Shown here: piece after piece, positions 1 to 8,532 of the stretch | Position numbering within the stretch: position 1 is the stretch's first letter | How the letters are laid out: every line of letters starts with the position of its first letter | Source: Bacillota bacterium | GTDB taxonomy: Bacteria > Bacillota > Sulfobacillia > JAJYWN01 | Direction: 5' to 3' | Assembly: GCA_021791495.1 (NCBI GenBank) | Contig: JAJYWN010000034.1 | Span: 22,953 to 86,952 of the forward strand | Length of the DNA stretch: 64,000 nucleotides | Translations under genes and position numbers: made by a program | Notes under the pieces: generated by a model | Seen by the model: the letters and a program-made list of their open reading frames with translations, nothing else | Databases searched by the model: none | What the model was told of the DNA's origin: nothing

Positions 1-1
1 A

Positions 2-895
2 CGGCGCTATAGAGAAGCCTTGCACGAGTTCGAACAGGCGGCTAACATTGTAGAGACTCTGGCTGGTCTCGAGACCGCTGTGAATAGAGTTCTAGCGGAC
101 GCCGGGGGTGTAGGGACACTCCTCGCGACTTATGAGGCAGCTAATAGCCAGCGGACTCAGGAAGTGTTCCGCCAGACGCACAACCTCAACGAGGCCACTT
201 TGGGACACTTTGGTGATGGGATTCTGACGGGGAATTGGGTGAAGCGGAATCGGCGAATGTTCGAACTAACCCTAGAGGCTATGAACAATCAGCAAGCCAA
301 GAGGGCTGTCGTCGTAGTCGGTGTAGAGCACAAGTACGCCCTGGATGACATGTTTGCCACGCTGTCTGGGTCCGATGTTGTCCAGCTGACCGACTTCCTC
401 ACCTCACCACTGGTCCTAACTGCCGAGGAACAAGGAGCCTTTTGGCGCGGGGAATCCCCCATTGTCTATCCATCAGACCTAATGTTCATACACCGCAGAC
501 TCCATGGGGGCGAACCTGGTGCATACTCCCAGGTCATCCCCACAAATTCGGAGGTGGTAGATCTTGACGGTGTCTGGGAACGGATAGAGAACGGGCTGAA
601 GAAGAGTCCAGATGCCCCGGACCTGCTGTACTATCGAGGACTGTACCGATACTGCCGGGGGCAATGCGAAGTGGCAGCACAGGATTTTGAGGTGGTGTCT
701 CTGGACAGAGGTCACAAGGTTGGTTTGACAATTCCATTATGGGAGCTGGCCGAACTACGGCGTGGTCAGATGCTTGACCTCCTAGGGAAACGGCCCGCAG
801 CTATCAACTGCTACATGCGAGTCATTGACGATGGTTCGGGCTCTCTTGAGAGCCAAGCCAACCACTTCATCTCTGAACCCTTCGCCCGCTCATAG
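2..895 (+). CDS. Partial TPR-like protein with a TraB/DUF5694-like core
   Basis: The frame is open to the left edge, so the N-terminus is missing. The central part contains RNRRMFE followed by RAVVVVGVEHKYALDD, which resembles the 'rN..m...rvvvvvGagH..L' pattern of the TraB/ChaN/DUF5694 group. The last 110 residues look like tetratricopeptide-type helices (LLYYRGLYRYCRGQCEVAAQ, then GKRPAAINCYMRV). No signal peptide or membrane segment is visible in the part present. A hairpin at 1045-1075 probably ends its transcript. Function is unknown; the family resemblance is by eye only. Confidence 0.6.
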   Translation, partial: RRYREALHEFEQAANIVETLAGLETAVNRVLADAGGVGTLLATYEAANSQRTQEVFRQTHNLNEATLGHFGDGILTGNWVKRNRRMFELTLEAMNNQQAKRAVVVVGVEHKYALDDMFATLSGSDVVQLTDFLTSPLVLTAEEQGAFWRGESPIVYPSDLMFIHRRLHGGEPGAYSQVIPTNSEVVDLDGVWERIENGLKKSPDAPDLLYYRGLYRYCRGQCEVAAQDFEVVSLDRGHKVGLTIPLWELAELRRGQMLDLLGKRPAAINCYMRVIDDGSGSLESQANHFISEPFARS

Positions 896-1044
896 ACTGA
901 CCACCCATGTCTTTGGCGGAGAGGTTTCTGCAACACCCTGTACTAGCAGTTTCATCGGGCTGTTGGGAACCCGGGAAGTTACGCGATCGGGAGTCTCGAT
1001 ATTGGTGCAAAGTACGGGTGTTGGCCCCCGGACACGGGCATAGG

Positions 1045-1075
1045 AAGGGATCAAGGTCATAAGCCTTGGTCCCTT
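1045..1075 (+). terminator. Hairpin terminator after the first gene
   Basis: Arms AAGGGATCAAGG and CCTTGGTCCCTT pair over 12 positions with one G-U wobble and a 7-base loop. The following sequence is pyrimidine-rich (cttcgtct) but not a clean U tract, so termination efficiency is uncertain. The rest of the 896-1207 gap shows no convincing gene. Confidence 0.55.
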
Positions 1076-1207
1076 CTTCGTCTATCTCAAAGGCAACAAG
1101 CCTGTGATCGAAGCTAGACTTCGGCAACGAGTGGATGTCCGGGGGAAGGTTTCGGCTCACGTGAGGCAGTTCCTTCCAGCCGGGGCTCAGAGCCTGGAGG
1201 GATAAGC

Positions 1208-2053
1208 ATGGCAGGTGAGAACCTCTGGCGGTATGGAGATCCACTATTGGAGGGGGCGGTGGGAACGCGGATAGCCCTGATCTCAAGTGAGATAGGCCTT
1301 AACCGGTCGGCGAACCTGGCAAGAGTTCTGGACGGGGTAGACCGGGCCGCAGAGGCCGGGGCCAGTCTAGTTCTGTTTCCTGAAGCGGCCTCAGGCCTGA
1401 CAAACAATGATCACCCGCCCCACGACCTCCTCCTTGGCGAGCCGATTCCTGGCCCAGTTACGGAGCGCATCGCCGCGGAGGCCGCCAGACTGAACGTGTT
1501 TGTCGGGTTGGGCTTGCTCGAACGGGAGGGCGAAAGAGGAAAGGGGCGGCTGTATGACTCGGCCGTGCTCTTCGACTCAAAGGGGAGAATCTGCCTGAAG
1601 TACCGGCGGGTCTCCACTGGTTGGCACGGTCGGCGGGCAGACCCTGACGTGTATCGACAAGGCAGCGACATCCCACATGCTGATACAAGTCTAGGCAGAA
1701 TCGCCTTCCTGGTTTGCGGAGACCTCTTCGACGAAGACGTTGTGCGCAGGGTCCGTTTGCTGGAGGCTGACCTTCTGCTTTTCCCGTTCGCCCGTTGCTT
1801 TGGTTCCGAGGTGAACGCACCAGAGGAGTGGGAGAGAGTAGAGAAGAATGCCTATGCGGCACGGGCGGCGGCAGCGAACACCTCCACGCTAATGGTGAAT
1901 TATGTGGGTACTCCAGAGATCAATGACACGAGCTTCGGCGGGGCACTGGCGGTTGGCCCTGACGGACAGATACTTGCTTCGCTTCCGGTCGGCAGTCCGG
2001 GCATGTTACTGGTCGACCTTGATCTAAACGTGAGGCATGCGCTCCCCGAGTAA
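1208..2053 (+). CDS. Carbon-nitrogen hydrolase (nitrilase superfamily)
   Basis: This 281-residue protein has the nitrilase-fold catalytic triad: Glu in LVLFPEAA (about residue 59), Lys in LKYRR (about 130) and Cys in FLVCGD (about 169). Length and motif spacing fit amidases and N-carbamoyl hydrolases of the superfamily, which cleave non-peptide C-N bonds. A ribosome binding site (GGAGGG) lies 6 bases before the ATG. It stands alone, with a small membrane-protein gene overlapping its 3' end on the other strand. The substrate cannot be deduced. It is probably cytoplasmic, as no signal peptide is seen. Confidence 0.85.
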   Translation: MAGENLWRYGDPLLEGAVGTRIALISSEIGLNRSANLARVLDGVDRAAEAGASLVLFPEAASGLTNNDHPPHDLLLGEPIPGPVTERIAAEAARLNVFVGLGLLEREGERGKGRLYDSAVLFDSKGRICLKYRRVSTGWHGRRADPDVYRQGSDIPHADTSLGRIAFLVCGDLFDEDVVRRVRLLEADLLLFPFARCFGSEVNAPEEWERVEKNAYAARAAAANTSTLMVNYVGTPEINDTSFGGALAVGPDGQILASLPVGSPGMLLVDLDLNVRHALPE

Positions 2054-2221
2054 CCTGCGCAGGACAGTATAGGTGGCCACAATGATGAGAAACGTGAGCC
2101 CTGGCGATACACGTGCCAGATCGGGTGCAACCCCTAACATCCACAGAACCTGATGGACAAGCCAAGGGACGGCAAAGTAGAAGCCAAAGAATGTTCCCAC
2201 AAGGATGAGGAATGACTTCAT
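2024..2221 (-). CDS. Small two-helix membrane protein
   Basis: The protein is 65 residues long and begins MKSFLILVGTFFGF. The start is chosen because AGGAGGG sits 6 bases upstream; the open frame continues further upstream but has no site there. Two hydrophobic stretches (about residues 3-25 and 37-54) are separated by a short polar linker, and the end is basic. It overlaps the 3' end of the nitrilase gene by 30 bases, tail to tail. No known family was recognised. Confidence 0.6.
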   Translation of the reverse strand: MKSFLILVGTFFGFYFAVPWLVHQVLWMLGVAPDLARVSPGLTFLIIVATYTVLRRLLGERMPHV

Positions 2222-2564
2222 CCGAATCCCTCCTGTTCCCATTGTACTCTCCCAGGGCGGTCGTGCCCAACGAAACTGCTTGTTTCCAGTCATTCGCCAC
2301 AATACAGACAGCTCTAAAGGTAGCGTCAGCACGAGGAAAGGGCAAGCGCCATACTCGAAATGGAGATTGGGACCTCATGATAACCCCTACTCGGGCGCTG
2401 TGCCAGCAGTAGTCCCGCTTCTGGGAGGTCTCGAGTTTCTTCTGGCCGCCGACGGCATCGCTCAGGAAGGACTACACTTCCACGCCGACGGTTTCGACCT
2501 GACCGTTAATGGCGGAAAGCTTACTAAGGAGAAGCAAGCGGTCATCATATCCATGTAGAAAGAC
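2222..2564. other. Intergenic stretch without a supported gene
   Basis: An open frame on the plus strand runs through this gap to 2558 and ends in residues resembling a beta-rich domain end (HADGFDLTVNG). It has no ribosome binding site and no recognisable family, so it may be a gene remnant. Nothing else was seen here. Confidence 0.3.
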
Positions 2565-2960
2565 CTAGCGGATAAGCTGCACCTCAACGCCCGGCAACGC
2601 TGGCCAGGTCCTATCGGCTGTCAACGCGGGTACGGCCAGAGTCTTGGCCAAGGCCATACAGGCCCGGTCACCGAGAGATAGCCCCGCCTCTCTTGTGGCG
2701 GCCCGCAGGGACGCGGTCTCTCGTGCTAGTACTGCGTCGAAGGCGACTATCTCCAGGGCGTCCATGATACCCTGGCTGGTCATGGCTTCTAGAGCCTGAT
2801 CTACCCCGAGGCCGCGGTCTTCGAGCTTGGATAACACTTCGCATTGATTCACCGCGCAGACAAACACGCCGGAAGAGAGTGCCTCAGCCACTCTATCCGA
2901 GCCGGGCTCGTCAAGAAGGTAAGCTAGCAACGCCGATGCATCAAGAACGACCTTATTCAC
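2565..2960 (-). CDS. vapC: VapC-type PIN-domain ribonuclease toxin
   Basis: The 131-residue protein has the PIN-domain layout. It opens MNKVVLDASALLAYL, with the first acidic metal ligand at Asp7. NQCEVLSKL carries the conserved Glu, and SLGDRACMALA plus LTADRTW carry the later Asp residues. PIN toxins of this size are Mg-dependent RNases that cut tRNA or rRNA. Its start overlaps the end of the upstream AbrB-type gene by 4 bases (ATGA), so the two are translationally coupled as antitoxin then toxin. All four acidic positions appear intact, suggesting an active toxin. Confidence 0.85.
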   Translation of the reverse strand: MNKVVLDASALLAYLLDEPGSDRVAEALSSGVFVCAVNQCEVLSKLEDRGLGVDQALEAMTSQGIMDALEIVAFDAVLARETASLRAATREAGLSLGDRACMALAKTLAVPALTADRTWPALPGVEVQLIR

Positions 2961-3217
2961 CCTCGGGCGTCCTCCTGTTTCGCCTCTTCCTTCCTATCTC
3001 GGATCAGTTCATCTACCAGGCTCTCGCCATCTTTCCGGAGTTGTCGGAAGATGCCACGTCCCTGTTGGATGGCGTTTGCCAGACGAAGCACACGAAACTC
3101 TCCGGGCCTCACAGGTTCCACCACCACGGCGTCACCCTCGTGGAAATCTAGTTCCTTGCGGATTTCCGCGGGTATGCACAGCCGTCCTCGCTCATCCAGC
3201 ATCGCCCGAACCCCCAT
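2957..3217 (-). CDS. AbrB/SpoVT-type antitoxin
   Basis: This 86-residue protein starts with a swapped-hairpin AbrB domain (RAMLDERGRLCIPAEIRKEL, then a GDAVVVEP strand) and has a charged helical tail that would bind the toxin. ATG at 3217 is preferred over the GTG at 3226 because AGGAGG lies about 8 bases before it, while the GTG overlaps that site. It is the first gene of the vapC operon, and antitoxins of this kind usually repress their own promoter. A TATAAT box lies upstream at 3271-3276, and TGACCCA occurs twice between box and gene. Confidence 0.85.
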   Translation of the reverse strand: MGVRAMLDERGRLCIPAEIRKELDFHEGDAVVVEPVRPGEFRVLRLANAIQQGRGIFRQLRKDGESLVDELIRDRKEEAKQEDARG

Positions 3218-3270
3218 GCCACCCACCTCCTGTCTGCAAATGGGTCATCGACGTAATGTGGGTCAATCCG

Positions 3271-3276
3271 ATTATA
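3271..3276 (-). promoter_or_regulatory. Probable -10 box of the abrB-vapC operon
   Basis: Read on the minus strand the sequence is TATAAT, about 55 bases before the antitoxin start. No good -35 hexamer is found at 16-18 bases. Two direct copies of TGACCCA 18 bases apart follow it and could be AbrB-type operator half-sites. Confidence 0.45.
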
Positions 3277-3336
3277 TCCCATTTCTCACATGTCTGGTAC
3301 ACTCGGCACACAAGACTCGAACGAAGAGGGAGGGTA

Positions 3337-4833
3337 TTACCCTCTGACCACGGCCATAATGGCCCGGCCGACCTTGGGCTGTCCATTGGCCTTGCTCGCG
3401 CGCACCAAACATGTGGCCATGGCCGCGCCCGCCAGGAGGGTCAGGAAGTAATAGGTTCTGGAGAAGCCGCGGAGAAATAGCCCGGCGTCCACCACTCCAG
3501 CTGTCGCGGACGCGGCCGATCCGGCCCAAGCCGCGAACAAAGAACCTGCCAGGGCCGTCCCGGTCATCATCCCAATGTTGCGGATGGTGGCCACCATGCC
3601 GCCCGTCAGCCCGAGTTTACTGCGGGGAACGGCGCCCATGATGGAGCTGTTGTTGGGAGAGTTAAAGATGGAGGTGCCGATGCCCAGAAGCACCAGCCTG
3701 ACCGCCACGTCGAAGTACGTGCTATTGGCGGTGAGCCCGCCAAGGAGGTAGAGAGAGACGCCGGTTAGCCCCATGCCCACGGTCGTCGGGACGATAATGC
3801 CGATACGGTCCGAGAGCCAGCCGGAAAGGGGAGACACCAAGGCGGTGGTGAGCGGCGTCGGCAGCATCAGGAGTCCGGCCTGGTAGGGGGAGTACCCCAT
3901 CATCCTTTGCAGGTAGAAGGGCATCAGAAGGCTGTTGCCGTTAAGGATGAGATAGGAGATCGGACCGGAGAGGTTCCCCATGGTGAAGGCCGGAATCCGG
4001 AAAAGGCCCAGGTCCAACATGGGATAAGGGCACCGCGACTCGCGGACGATCAAAAGCCCCAACGCCACCATGCCCGCCGCAACCACCAGCCAGAGCTTGG
4101 GCGAGGCCCACCCCCAGGCGAAACCGCGTGACGCGATGGTCAGAAGCGCCATGACCACCGAAGACATGATCACCGCGCCAAGGTAGTCGAAGGGCTCCCT
4201 GGTCTTCCTTTCGGGGTCCACGGGGAGAATCGCCCGTCCGAAGGCGTAGCCGAAGAGGCCGAGGGGCAGATTCACAAAGAACACGGCCCGCCAGCCGGCC
4301 AGACCGACCAAGAGTCCGCCCACCGGTGGACCCGCCAGGGCGCCGGCGGCCACCACCGACGCCAGAATCCCGAGGGCTCTCCCACGCTCCTCCGCTGGGA
4401 AAGTAATGGTGGTGATGGACATGGTGTTGGCGACCAGCATGGACCCGCCCGTGGCCTGGACCAAACGAAAAGCCAAGACCATGGGCAGGTTCTGCGCGAG
4501 CCCGCACGCCGCCGAGCCGGCGGTGTAGAGGAGAAAGCCGGTGGTGAAGATCCGCTTGCGTCCCACCGAGTCCCCCAGGCGCCCGAACACCGGGAGCAGG
4601 GAGGACGTCGCCAGGAGGTAGATGCTGATCACCAGTTGGACGCTGCCCACGCCAGCCTTCAGCGCCGTGGACATCTGCGGAAGGGCCACGGCGACCACGC
4701 CGGAGGTTAGGTTGTTCATGAACGAGGCTGTGGTCACCGTGGCCAACACGATCCACCGGTATGAGGGGCGCGATTGCAGCGACTCACGGACGCCCGCGTA
4801 GCGCTTCTCTAGATTAGTGGCGGGAACGGACAC
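3337..4833 (-). CDS. MFS drug-efflux transporter (DHA2/EmrB type)
   Basis: The 498-residue protein has about 14 hydrophobic segments, the number typical of the DHA2 family of proton-driven multidrug exporters. Motif A is recognisable as GRLGDSVGRKR after the second helix, and motif C-like Gly/Pro content (AGPPVGGLLVG) lies in helix 5. It starts with GTG preceded by GGAGG. It lies 41 bases downstream of the cysteine synthase-like gene on the same strand and may share its transcript. Substrate unknown. Confidence 0.85.
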   Translation of the reverse strand: MSVPATNLEKRYAGVRESLQSRPSYRWIVLATVTTASFMNNLTSGVVAVALPQMSTALKAGVGSVQLVISIYLLATSSLLPVFGRLGDSVGRKRIFTTGFLLYTAGSAACGLAQNLPMVLAFRLVQATGGSMLVANTMSITTITFPAEERGRALGILASVVAAGALAGPPVGGLLVGLAGWRAVFFVNLPLGLFGYAFGRAILPVDPERKTREPFDYLGAVIMSSVVMALLTIASRGFAWGWASPKLWLVVAAGMVALGLLIVRESRCPYPMLDLGLFRIPAFTMGNLSGPISYLILNGNSLLMPFYLQRMMGYSPYQAGLLMLPTPLTTALVSPLSGWLSDRIGIIVPTTVGMGLTGVSLYLLGGLTANSTYFDVAVRLVLLGIGTSIFNSPNNSSIMGAVPRSKLGLTGGMVATIRNIGMMTGTALAGSLFAAWAGSAASATAGVVDAGLFLRGFSRTYYFLTLLAGAAMATCLVRASKANGQPKVGRAIMAVVRG

Positions 4834-4874
4834 TAGGGGGCCTCCGGAGTACGGCGTTGGCAGAAACTCGCCCG

Positions 4875-5852
4875 CTACTCGCCCGCCCCGGTCTGGTAGA
4901 GCTCGGTACTGAGGTACTTCAGCCCGGTATCGTTGACCACGGTCACCACGCGCTGTCCGGCTTGCATCCTCCGGGCGACCTTGATGGCGCCGGCGACGTT
5001 GGCTCCCGAGGAGAAACCGGCGAAGATTCCCTCTTCCTTGGCCAGTCTCCTGGCAGTCTCAATGGCTTCCTCGTTGGTCACTGTCAGGACCTCGTCGGTT
5101 AGTTCCGGGCGATAGAACGGGGGAATCTGCCCGGTGGCGATACCCTGAATCTTGTGGCCGGAGACGGGTCCCCCCGAGATCGGTGCCGAGGTCGCGGGCT
5201 CCAGCACGACGACTTTGATCTTAGGGTCGTGCTTCTTCAAGGCCGCCGCAACCCCCATGGCCGTGCCGGCCGACCCGACGGCGATGACGTAAGCGTCGAG
5301 CCGCCCGCCGGTCTGCCGGATGATTTCGGGGCCGGTCATCTCTTCGTGAACGCGAGGGTTGTTCGCATTGGTGAACTGGTCCACCCAGAAACCGTTTCGT
5401 TCCTCGGCGATCTCCTTGGCCCTGGCCTTGGCGCGCAGGTAGTCCGCGTTCGTCACCACGCCCCGGGGAGTCCCCGGCAACTGCGGAACGAGCGCTACCT
5501 CGGCCCCCAGAGCCAGCAGCATCTGCCGGCGCTCCTCGCTCATCGTGGCCGGTAGGACCGCGACCATGTGATACCCCAGCACCGCGCAGGCTATGGCGAG
5601 CCCAGTCCCCATGTTCCCAGAGGTCTGGCTCACCACCGTCATGCCCGGTTTCAGAATGCCGTCCCGCTCCGCTCCACGGATGATGCCCAGAGCGGTACGG
5701 TCCTTCACGCTGGCGCCGGGGCTGAAGTACTCCAGCTTCACCAGAACCTCGGCGGGTACGCCTTCGGTCAGATGGTTCAGGCGCACGAGCGGGGTGTTCC
5801 CAACGGTTTCTAGCACGTTAGCGGCGATATCGGTCAACTTGATCAGCCTCAC
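4875..5852 (-). CDS. Cysteine synthase / PLP-dependent beta-replacing enzyme
   Basis: The 325-residue protein has the fold-type II signature: PGASVKDRTAL holds the Schiff-base lysine (about residue 51), TSGNMG is the substrate loop, and ISGGPVSGHKIQGIATG matches the O-acetylserine sulfhydrylase region. Two motifs depart from classical CysK: TSGNTG has become TSGNMG, and the phosphate-binding GTGGT loop reads VGSAGTAMG. It may therefore be a paralogue with a different nucleophile or substrate. It probably acts in cysteine synthesis in the cytoplasm and is followed on the same strand by an MFS exporter. Confidence 0.8.
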   Translation of the reverse strand: MRLIKLTDIAANVLETVGNTPLVRLNHLTEGVPAEVLVKLEYFSPGASVKDRTALGIIRGAERDGILKPGMTVVSQTSGNMGTGLAIACAVLGYHMVAVLPATMSEERRQMLLALGAEVALVPQLPGTPRGVVTNADYLRAKARAKEIAEERNGFWVDQFTNANNPRVHEEMTGPEIIRQTGGRLDAYVIAVGSAGTAMGVAAALKKHDPKIKVVVLEPATSAPISGGPVSGHKIQGIATGQIPPFYRPELTDEVLTVTNEEAIETARRLAKEEGIFAGFSSGANVAGAIKVARRMQAGQRVVTVVNDTGLKYLSTELYQTGAGE

Positions 5853-5932
5853 CTTGTATGGTTTCCGCTTCCACTCTCAGACACTATCATTTGTAACTTT
5901 CGCGGCCGCCCCACGACGTCCTGCACCTGAAA

Positions 5933-6008
5933 CAAGTCGGCCCCTCTACCGCGGAGAAATGGCAGGAGACGGATGGCGAAAGGAGAAGCCGACTTGCTGG
6001 AGGCAAGT
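5933..6008 (+). promoter_or_regulatory. Two mutually exclusive hairpins over the GNAT ribosome binding site
   Basis: Arms CAAGTCGGC (5933-5941) and GCCGACTTG (5988-5996) pair perfectly over 9 bp. The end of the second arm also belongs to a rival hairpin, ACTTGC (5992-5997) with GCAAGT (6003-6008), whose loop contains the Shine-Dalgarno GGAGG directly before ATG 6011. The first hairpin would free the site and the second would occlude it. This layout suits translational control, but no known aptamer was recognised in the 46-base loop. Confidence 0.45.
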
Positions 6009-6010
6009 GG

Positions 6011-6580
6011 ATGGAGCGGACTCTCGTGCGTGTTGAGTGTCTAGACGGCGGTCTACAACCCGTCACCGCCACCCTTGACCGTGTCCGGCTACACCCGGAG
6101 GAAATCGCCGGGCTTCTGGCGTGCGATGGCGATGAAGCCAGGTACTCTGAGTTTCGAGACTGGGCAGCCGATTGGTTCGGGCGGTCGGCGCGGCCCGAAG
6201 TCGCCCTCTGCGCCCGGCACGAAATCAGCCTCGTCGGAATGGTACGGCTGTGGCGGTCTCCCCACGTGGCAGACCGGTGGTTTGTCGAGGGACTTGTGGT
6301 TGCCCCGAACTGGCGGCGCCGTGGGGTGGCCACGCAGCTTCTTCAGCAGGCATTCCTTCTGCTGGACTCATTGGGCGTTCGCGGACTCTACGCCCACATC
6401 TCCAAGACAAACACGGCTTCTCAGCAGCTCTTCGAGAAGCTCGGGTTCATCAGGGGGACCGATGCATACCTGAACAGCTGGGGAGAGCCCCGCGACGGAG
6501 TGGGATGGGAATACCGTATAGACCTGCCGCATGAACCTGACCGGACGGACATGACGGACATGACGGACATGACCGGCTAG
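6011..6580 (+). CDS. GNAT-family N-acetyltransferase
   Basis: The 189-residue protein carries the acetyl-CoA pyrophosphate-binding motif VAPNWRRRGVATQLL (Q/R-x-x-G-x-A, about residues 97-111) and a C-terminal ASQQLFEKLGF helix typical of GNAT enzymes. The acceptor is unknown. The gene has an unusual leader in which the ribosome binding site can be sequestered. Its last codons are a three-copy 9-base repeat encoding Thr-Asp-Met units. Its stop region overlaps the end of the convergent M29-like gene by 4 bases. Confidence 0.85.
   Translation: MERTLVRVECLDGGLQPVTATLDRVRLHPEEIAGLLACDGDEARYSEFRDWAADWFGRSARPEVALCARHEISLVGMVRLWRSPHVADRWFVEGLVVAPNWRRRGVATQLLQQAFLLLDSLGVRGLYAHISKTNTASQQLFEKLGFIRGTDAYLNSWGEPRDGVGWEYRIDLPHEPDRTDMTDMTDMTG
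6547..6573 (+). repeat. Three copies of a 9-base tandem repeat
   Basis: GGACATGAC occurs three times in a row, in frame, at the 3' end of the acetyltransferase gene and adds Thr-Asp-Met repeats to the C-terminus. Confidence 0.9.
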
Positions 6581-7497
6581 CCGACCGAGGGGGACCTGAC
6601 CACCGCCGTCCCCCCGTGCCAGGTGACCCTGTTCAGCCCGCCATAGCGGGAGTTGTCCCCGAAACAGAAGTGGCACGTGCCCCTGACCGATTCGTCCTCC
6701 ATGATGCAGCCGCTGACCTCCGCCTTGGCGTTGCCCCCAAAGCCCACCTCGGCCAGTTGGGAGTTCCGTGAGTCGACCGCGCGGCGGCCCAGCATCTCGG
6801 ACCGATAGATCTGAAAGATAGGGTCGACCGAGCTCCTGCACCCTATCTCCGTGAGCCTCCCACCTTCCACGGTCAAGGCGACCGGGGTGGACACCCTGCC
6901 AAGGAAGACGCCGACGTCGGCCACGATGGTGCCGTTCACCGACTCCTCCACCGGGCTGGTTAGAAGCTCCCGCCCATGGATCATCCACTGTCGCGGGACG
7001 AAGGTGATGTCCGTCCCACCGGGGGCGATGAGGTGGGTGAAGCTCCCGGGCACGGCGCGACGACTCATCTCCCGCTGCAGATTCTCCAGATAGGCCCGGT
7101 CGTCGGATGGGTCGGAAGAGTAGACCCGGAGCACGCTGCCCAAGGGCATGACTTCGTCGAAAAAGACGGGACGGCAGGCCACCTCCAGTCGAGGGCCCCC
7201 ATCGTGGCGGAAAAGCTTCTGCAGACCCAACTCCGACCACATCCGGTGAGATGACAGCACCATGAGTCCATCTGCTGGATTGGTGAGGATCTCGGACATC
7301 TCCACCGGCCATTCGCCGAGAGGAGACGTCATCTCGACCATGACCGGGCGGGCTCCCCGCGCCAAGAGGCCGGAACGCAAGACCTCGGCCAGCGATGCTT
7401 TCTGAGCATCGAAGAGGATGCCCACTCTCCGACCCGGCGGGACATTGAAGAAGTGGGTCAGGATCGAATCGGCGGCACGCGCCAGATCCGGGTTCAT
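6577..7497 (-). CDS. M29 aminopeptidase / NicX-like metalloprotein
   Basis: The protein is 306 residues. The C-terminal half has the pattern of the M29/NicX group: AEVGFGGNAKA, EDESVRGTCHFCFGDN, then YGGLNRVTWHG. In relatives these Glu, His and Asp residues bind metal. The N-terminal half looks like the Rossmann-like lobe (GRRVGILFDAQK). ATG at 7497 is chosen because GGAGGAGG lies 6 bases before it; the open frame runs 70 codons further without a site. It may be a peptidase or a ring-cleaving enzyme. Confidence 0.6.
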   Translation of the reverse strand: MNPDLARAADSILTHFFNVPPGRRVGILFDAQKASLAEVLRSGLLARGARPVMVEMTSPLGEWPVEMSEILTNPADGLMVLSSHRMWSELGLQKLFRHDGGPRLEVACRPVFFDEVMPLGSVLRVYSSDPSDDRAYLENLQREMSRRAVPGSFTHLIAPGGTDITFVPRQWMIHGRELLTSPVEESVNGTIVADVGVFLGRVSTPVALTVEGGRLTEIGCRSSVDPIFQIYRSEMLGRRAVDSRNSQLAEVGFGGNAKAEVSGCIMEDESVRGTCHFCFGDNSRYGGLNRVTWHGGTAVVRSPSVG

Positions 7498-7637
7498 GGG
7501 GCCACCTCCTCCGTCATGGTCGCGCCTGACTTCACCCCGTTCTCCAGACAGAAGATCGCCTCCTCCCGGATTACTCCATCCGGACCCAGGAAGCTTCAGG
7601 GGCAGCGTGGTAGAATCATGCAGTGGGAGGCGCCACC

Positions 7638-8501
7638 GTGAGTACAAGCCCATTCGCCGGGACAGCCCAATACTACGCCAAGTACCGGCTCGACTATCCG
7701 GAGGCACTGATTGCCCTGGTCAGGGACGCCTTCCGCCTGGACGGACGCGGCCGGTTGCTCGATGTCGGCTGCGGTACCGGGAAACTAACCATCCCGCTTG
7801 GTAGGTACTTTGAGCACACTGTGGCCGTAGACCCGGATCCGGGGATGCTATGCGAGCTGGGGGACCAGTTGCGGCGCGGCGGCGAAGACAGCGACGGCGA
7901 CGCCGCTCAAGCCGGCACCATCTCCACTCTCTTGGCCCGTGCCGAAGAATGCCGGCCGCAGGAGTTGGGTACCTTCCGGCTCATCGCCAGCGGCGATGCC
8001 TTCCACTGGATGGACCGCGACCGGGTGCTCTGCCTGTGGCACCGGATGCTCGCGCCCGGTGCTATCCGGGATGAGTCAAGCACCAAGAGCGGCATAGCCA
8101 TCGTAGGCACCGGCGGCGGCTCGATGAGCGCGCCGGCGGACTGGCAAAAGGCCGTCTGGGACGTGATCCGGCGTTGGCTCGGCCCGGAGCGGCGAAACGC
8201 CGGATGGCAGAAAGACGCCCGCCGCCACGAAGATGTCATCAAGGAGAGCGGGCTATTCACCATCACGGCCGTGGGCGCCGTGCCCGCGACCCACGTGCGC
8301 GACGTGGACTCCATCATCGGTTTCCTCTACTCCACGTCCTTTTGCAGCAGGTCCCTTCTGGGCGAAAACGCGCCACGCTTTGAAGAGGATCTGCGCCGTA
8401 CGCTCCTGAAGGTCGAACCCAGCGGCCGGTTCTTGGAGGAGGTCAGCGCCGGGTACATCCTTGCCAGGCCGCTGGCGGTCTCGAGTGGAAGAAGCGAGTA
8501 G
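7638..8501 (+). CDS. Class I SAM-dependent methyltransferase
   Basis: The 287-residue protein has motif I as LLDVGCGTGKLT (about residues 40-51) and an acidic ribose-binding residue in VAVDPDPGML. It begins with FAGTAQYYAKYRLDYP, an N-terminus common in methyltransferases annotated near UbiE/type 11. GTG at 7638 is chosen because GGGAGG lies 7 bases before it. Its start region is divergent from the M29-like gene. The methyl acceptor is unknown. Confidence 0.8.
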   Translation: MSTSPFAGTAQYYAKYRLDYPEALIALVRDAFRLDGRGRLLDVGCGTGKLTIPLGRYFEHTVAVDPDPGMLCELGDQLRRGGEDSDGDAAQAGTISTLLARAEECRPQELGTFRLIASGDAFHWMDRDRVLCLWHRMLAPGAIRDESSTKSGIAIVGTGGGSMSAPADWQKAVWDVIRRWLGPERRNAGWQKDARRHEDVIKESGLFTITAVGAVPATHVRDVDSIIGFLYSTSFCSRSLLGENAPRFEEDLRRTLLKVEPSGRFLEEVSAGYILARPLAVSSGRSE

Positions 8502-8532
8502 CCGTGAGGATCGGTGATGATCGTCGGCGCCG

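Noticed and set aside
2205..2558. 117-codon plus-strand frame
   Set aside because: No ribosome binding site, no family match, and it starts inside the opposite small membrane-protein gene.
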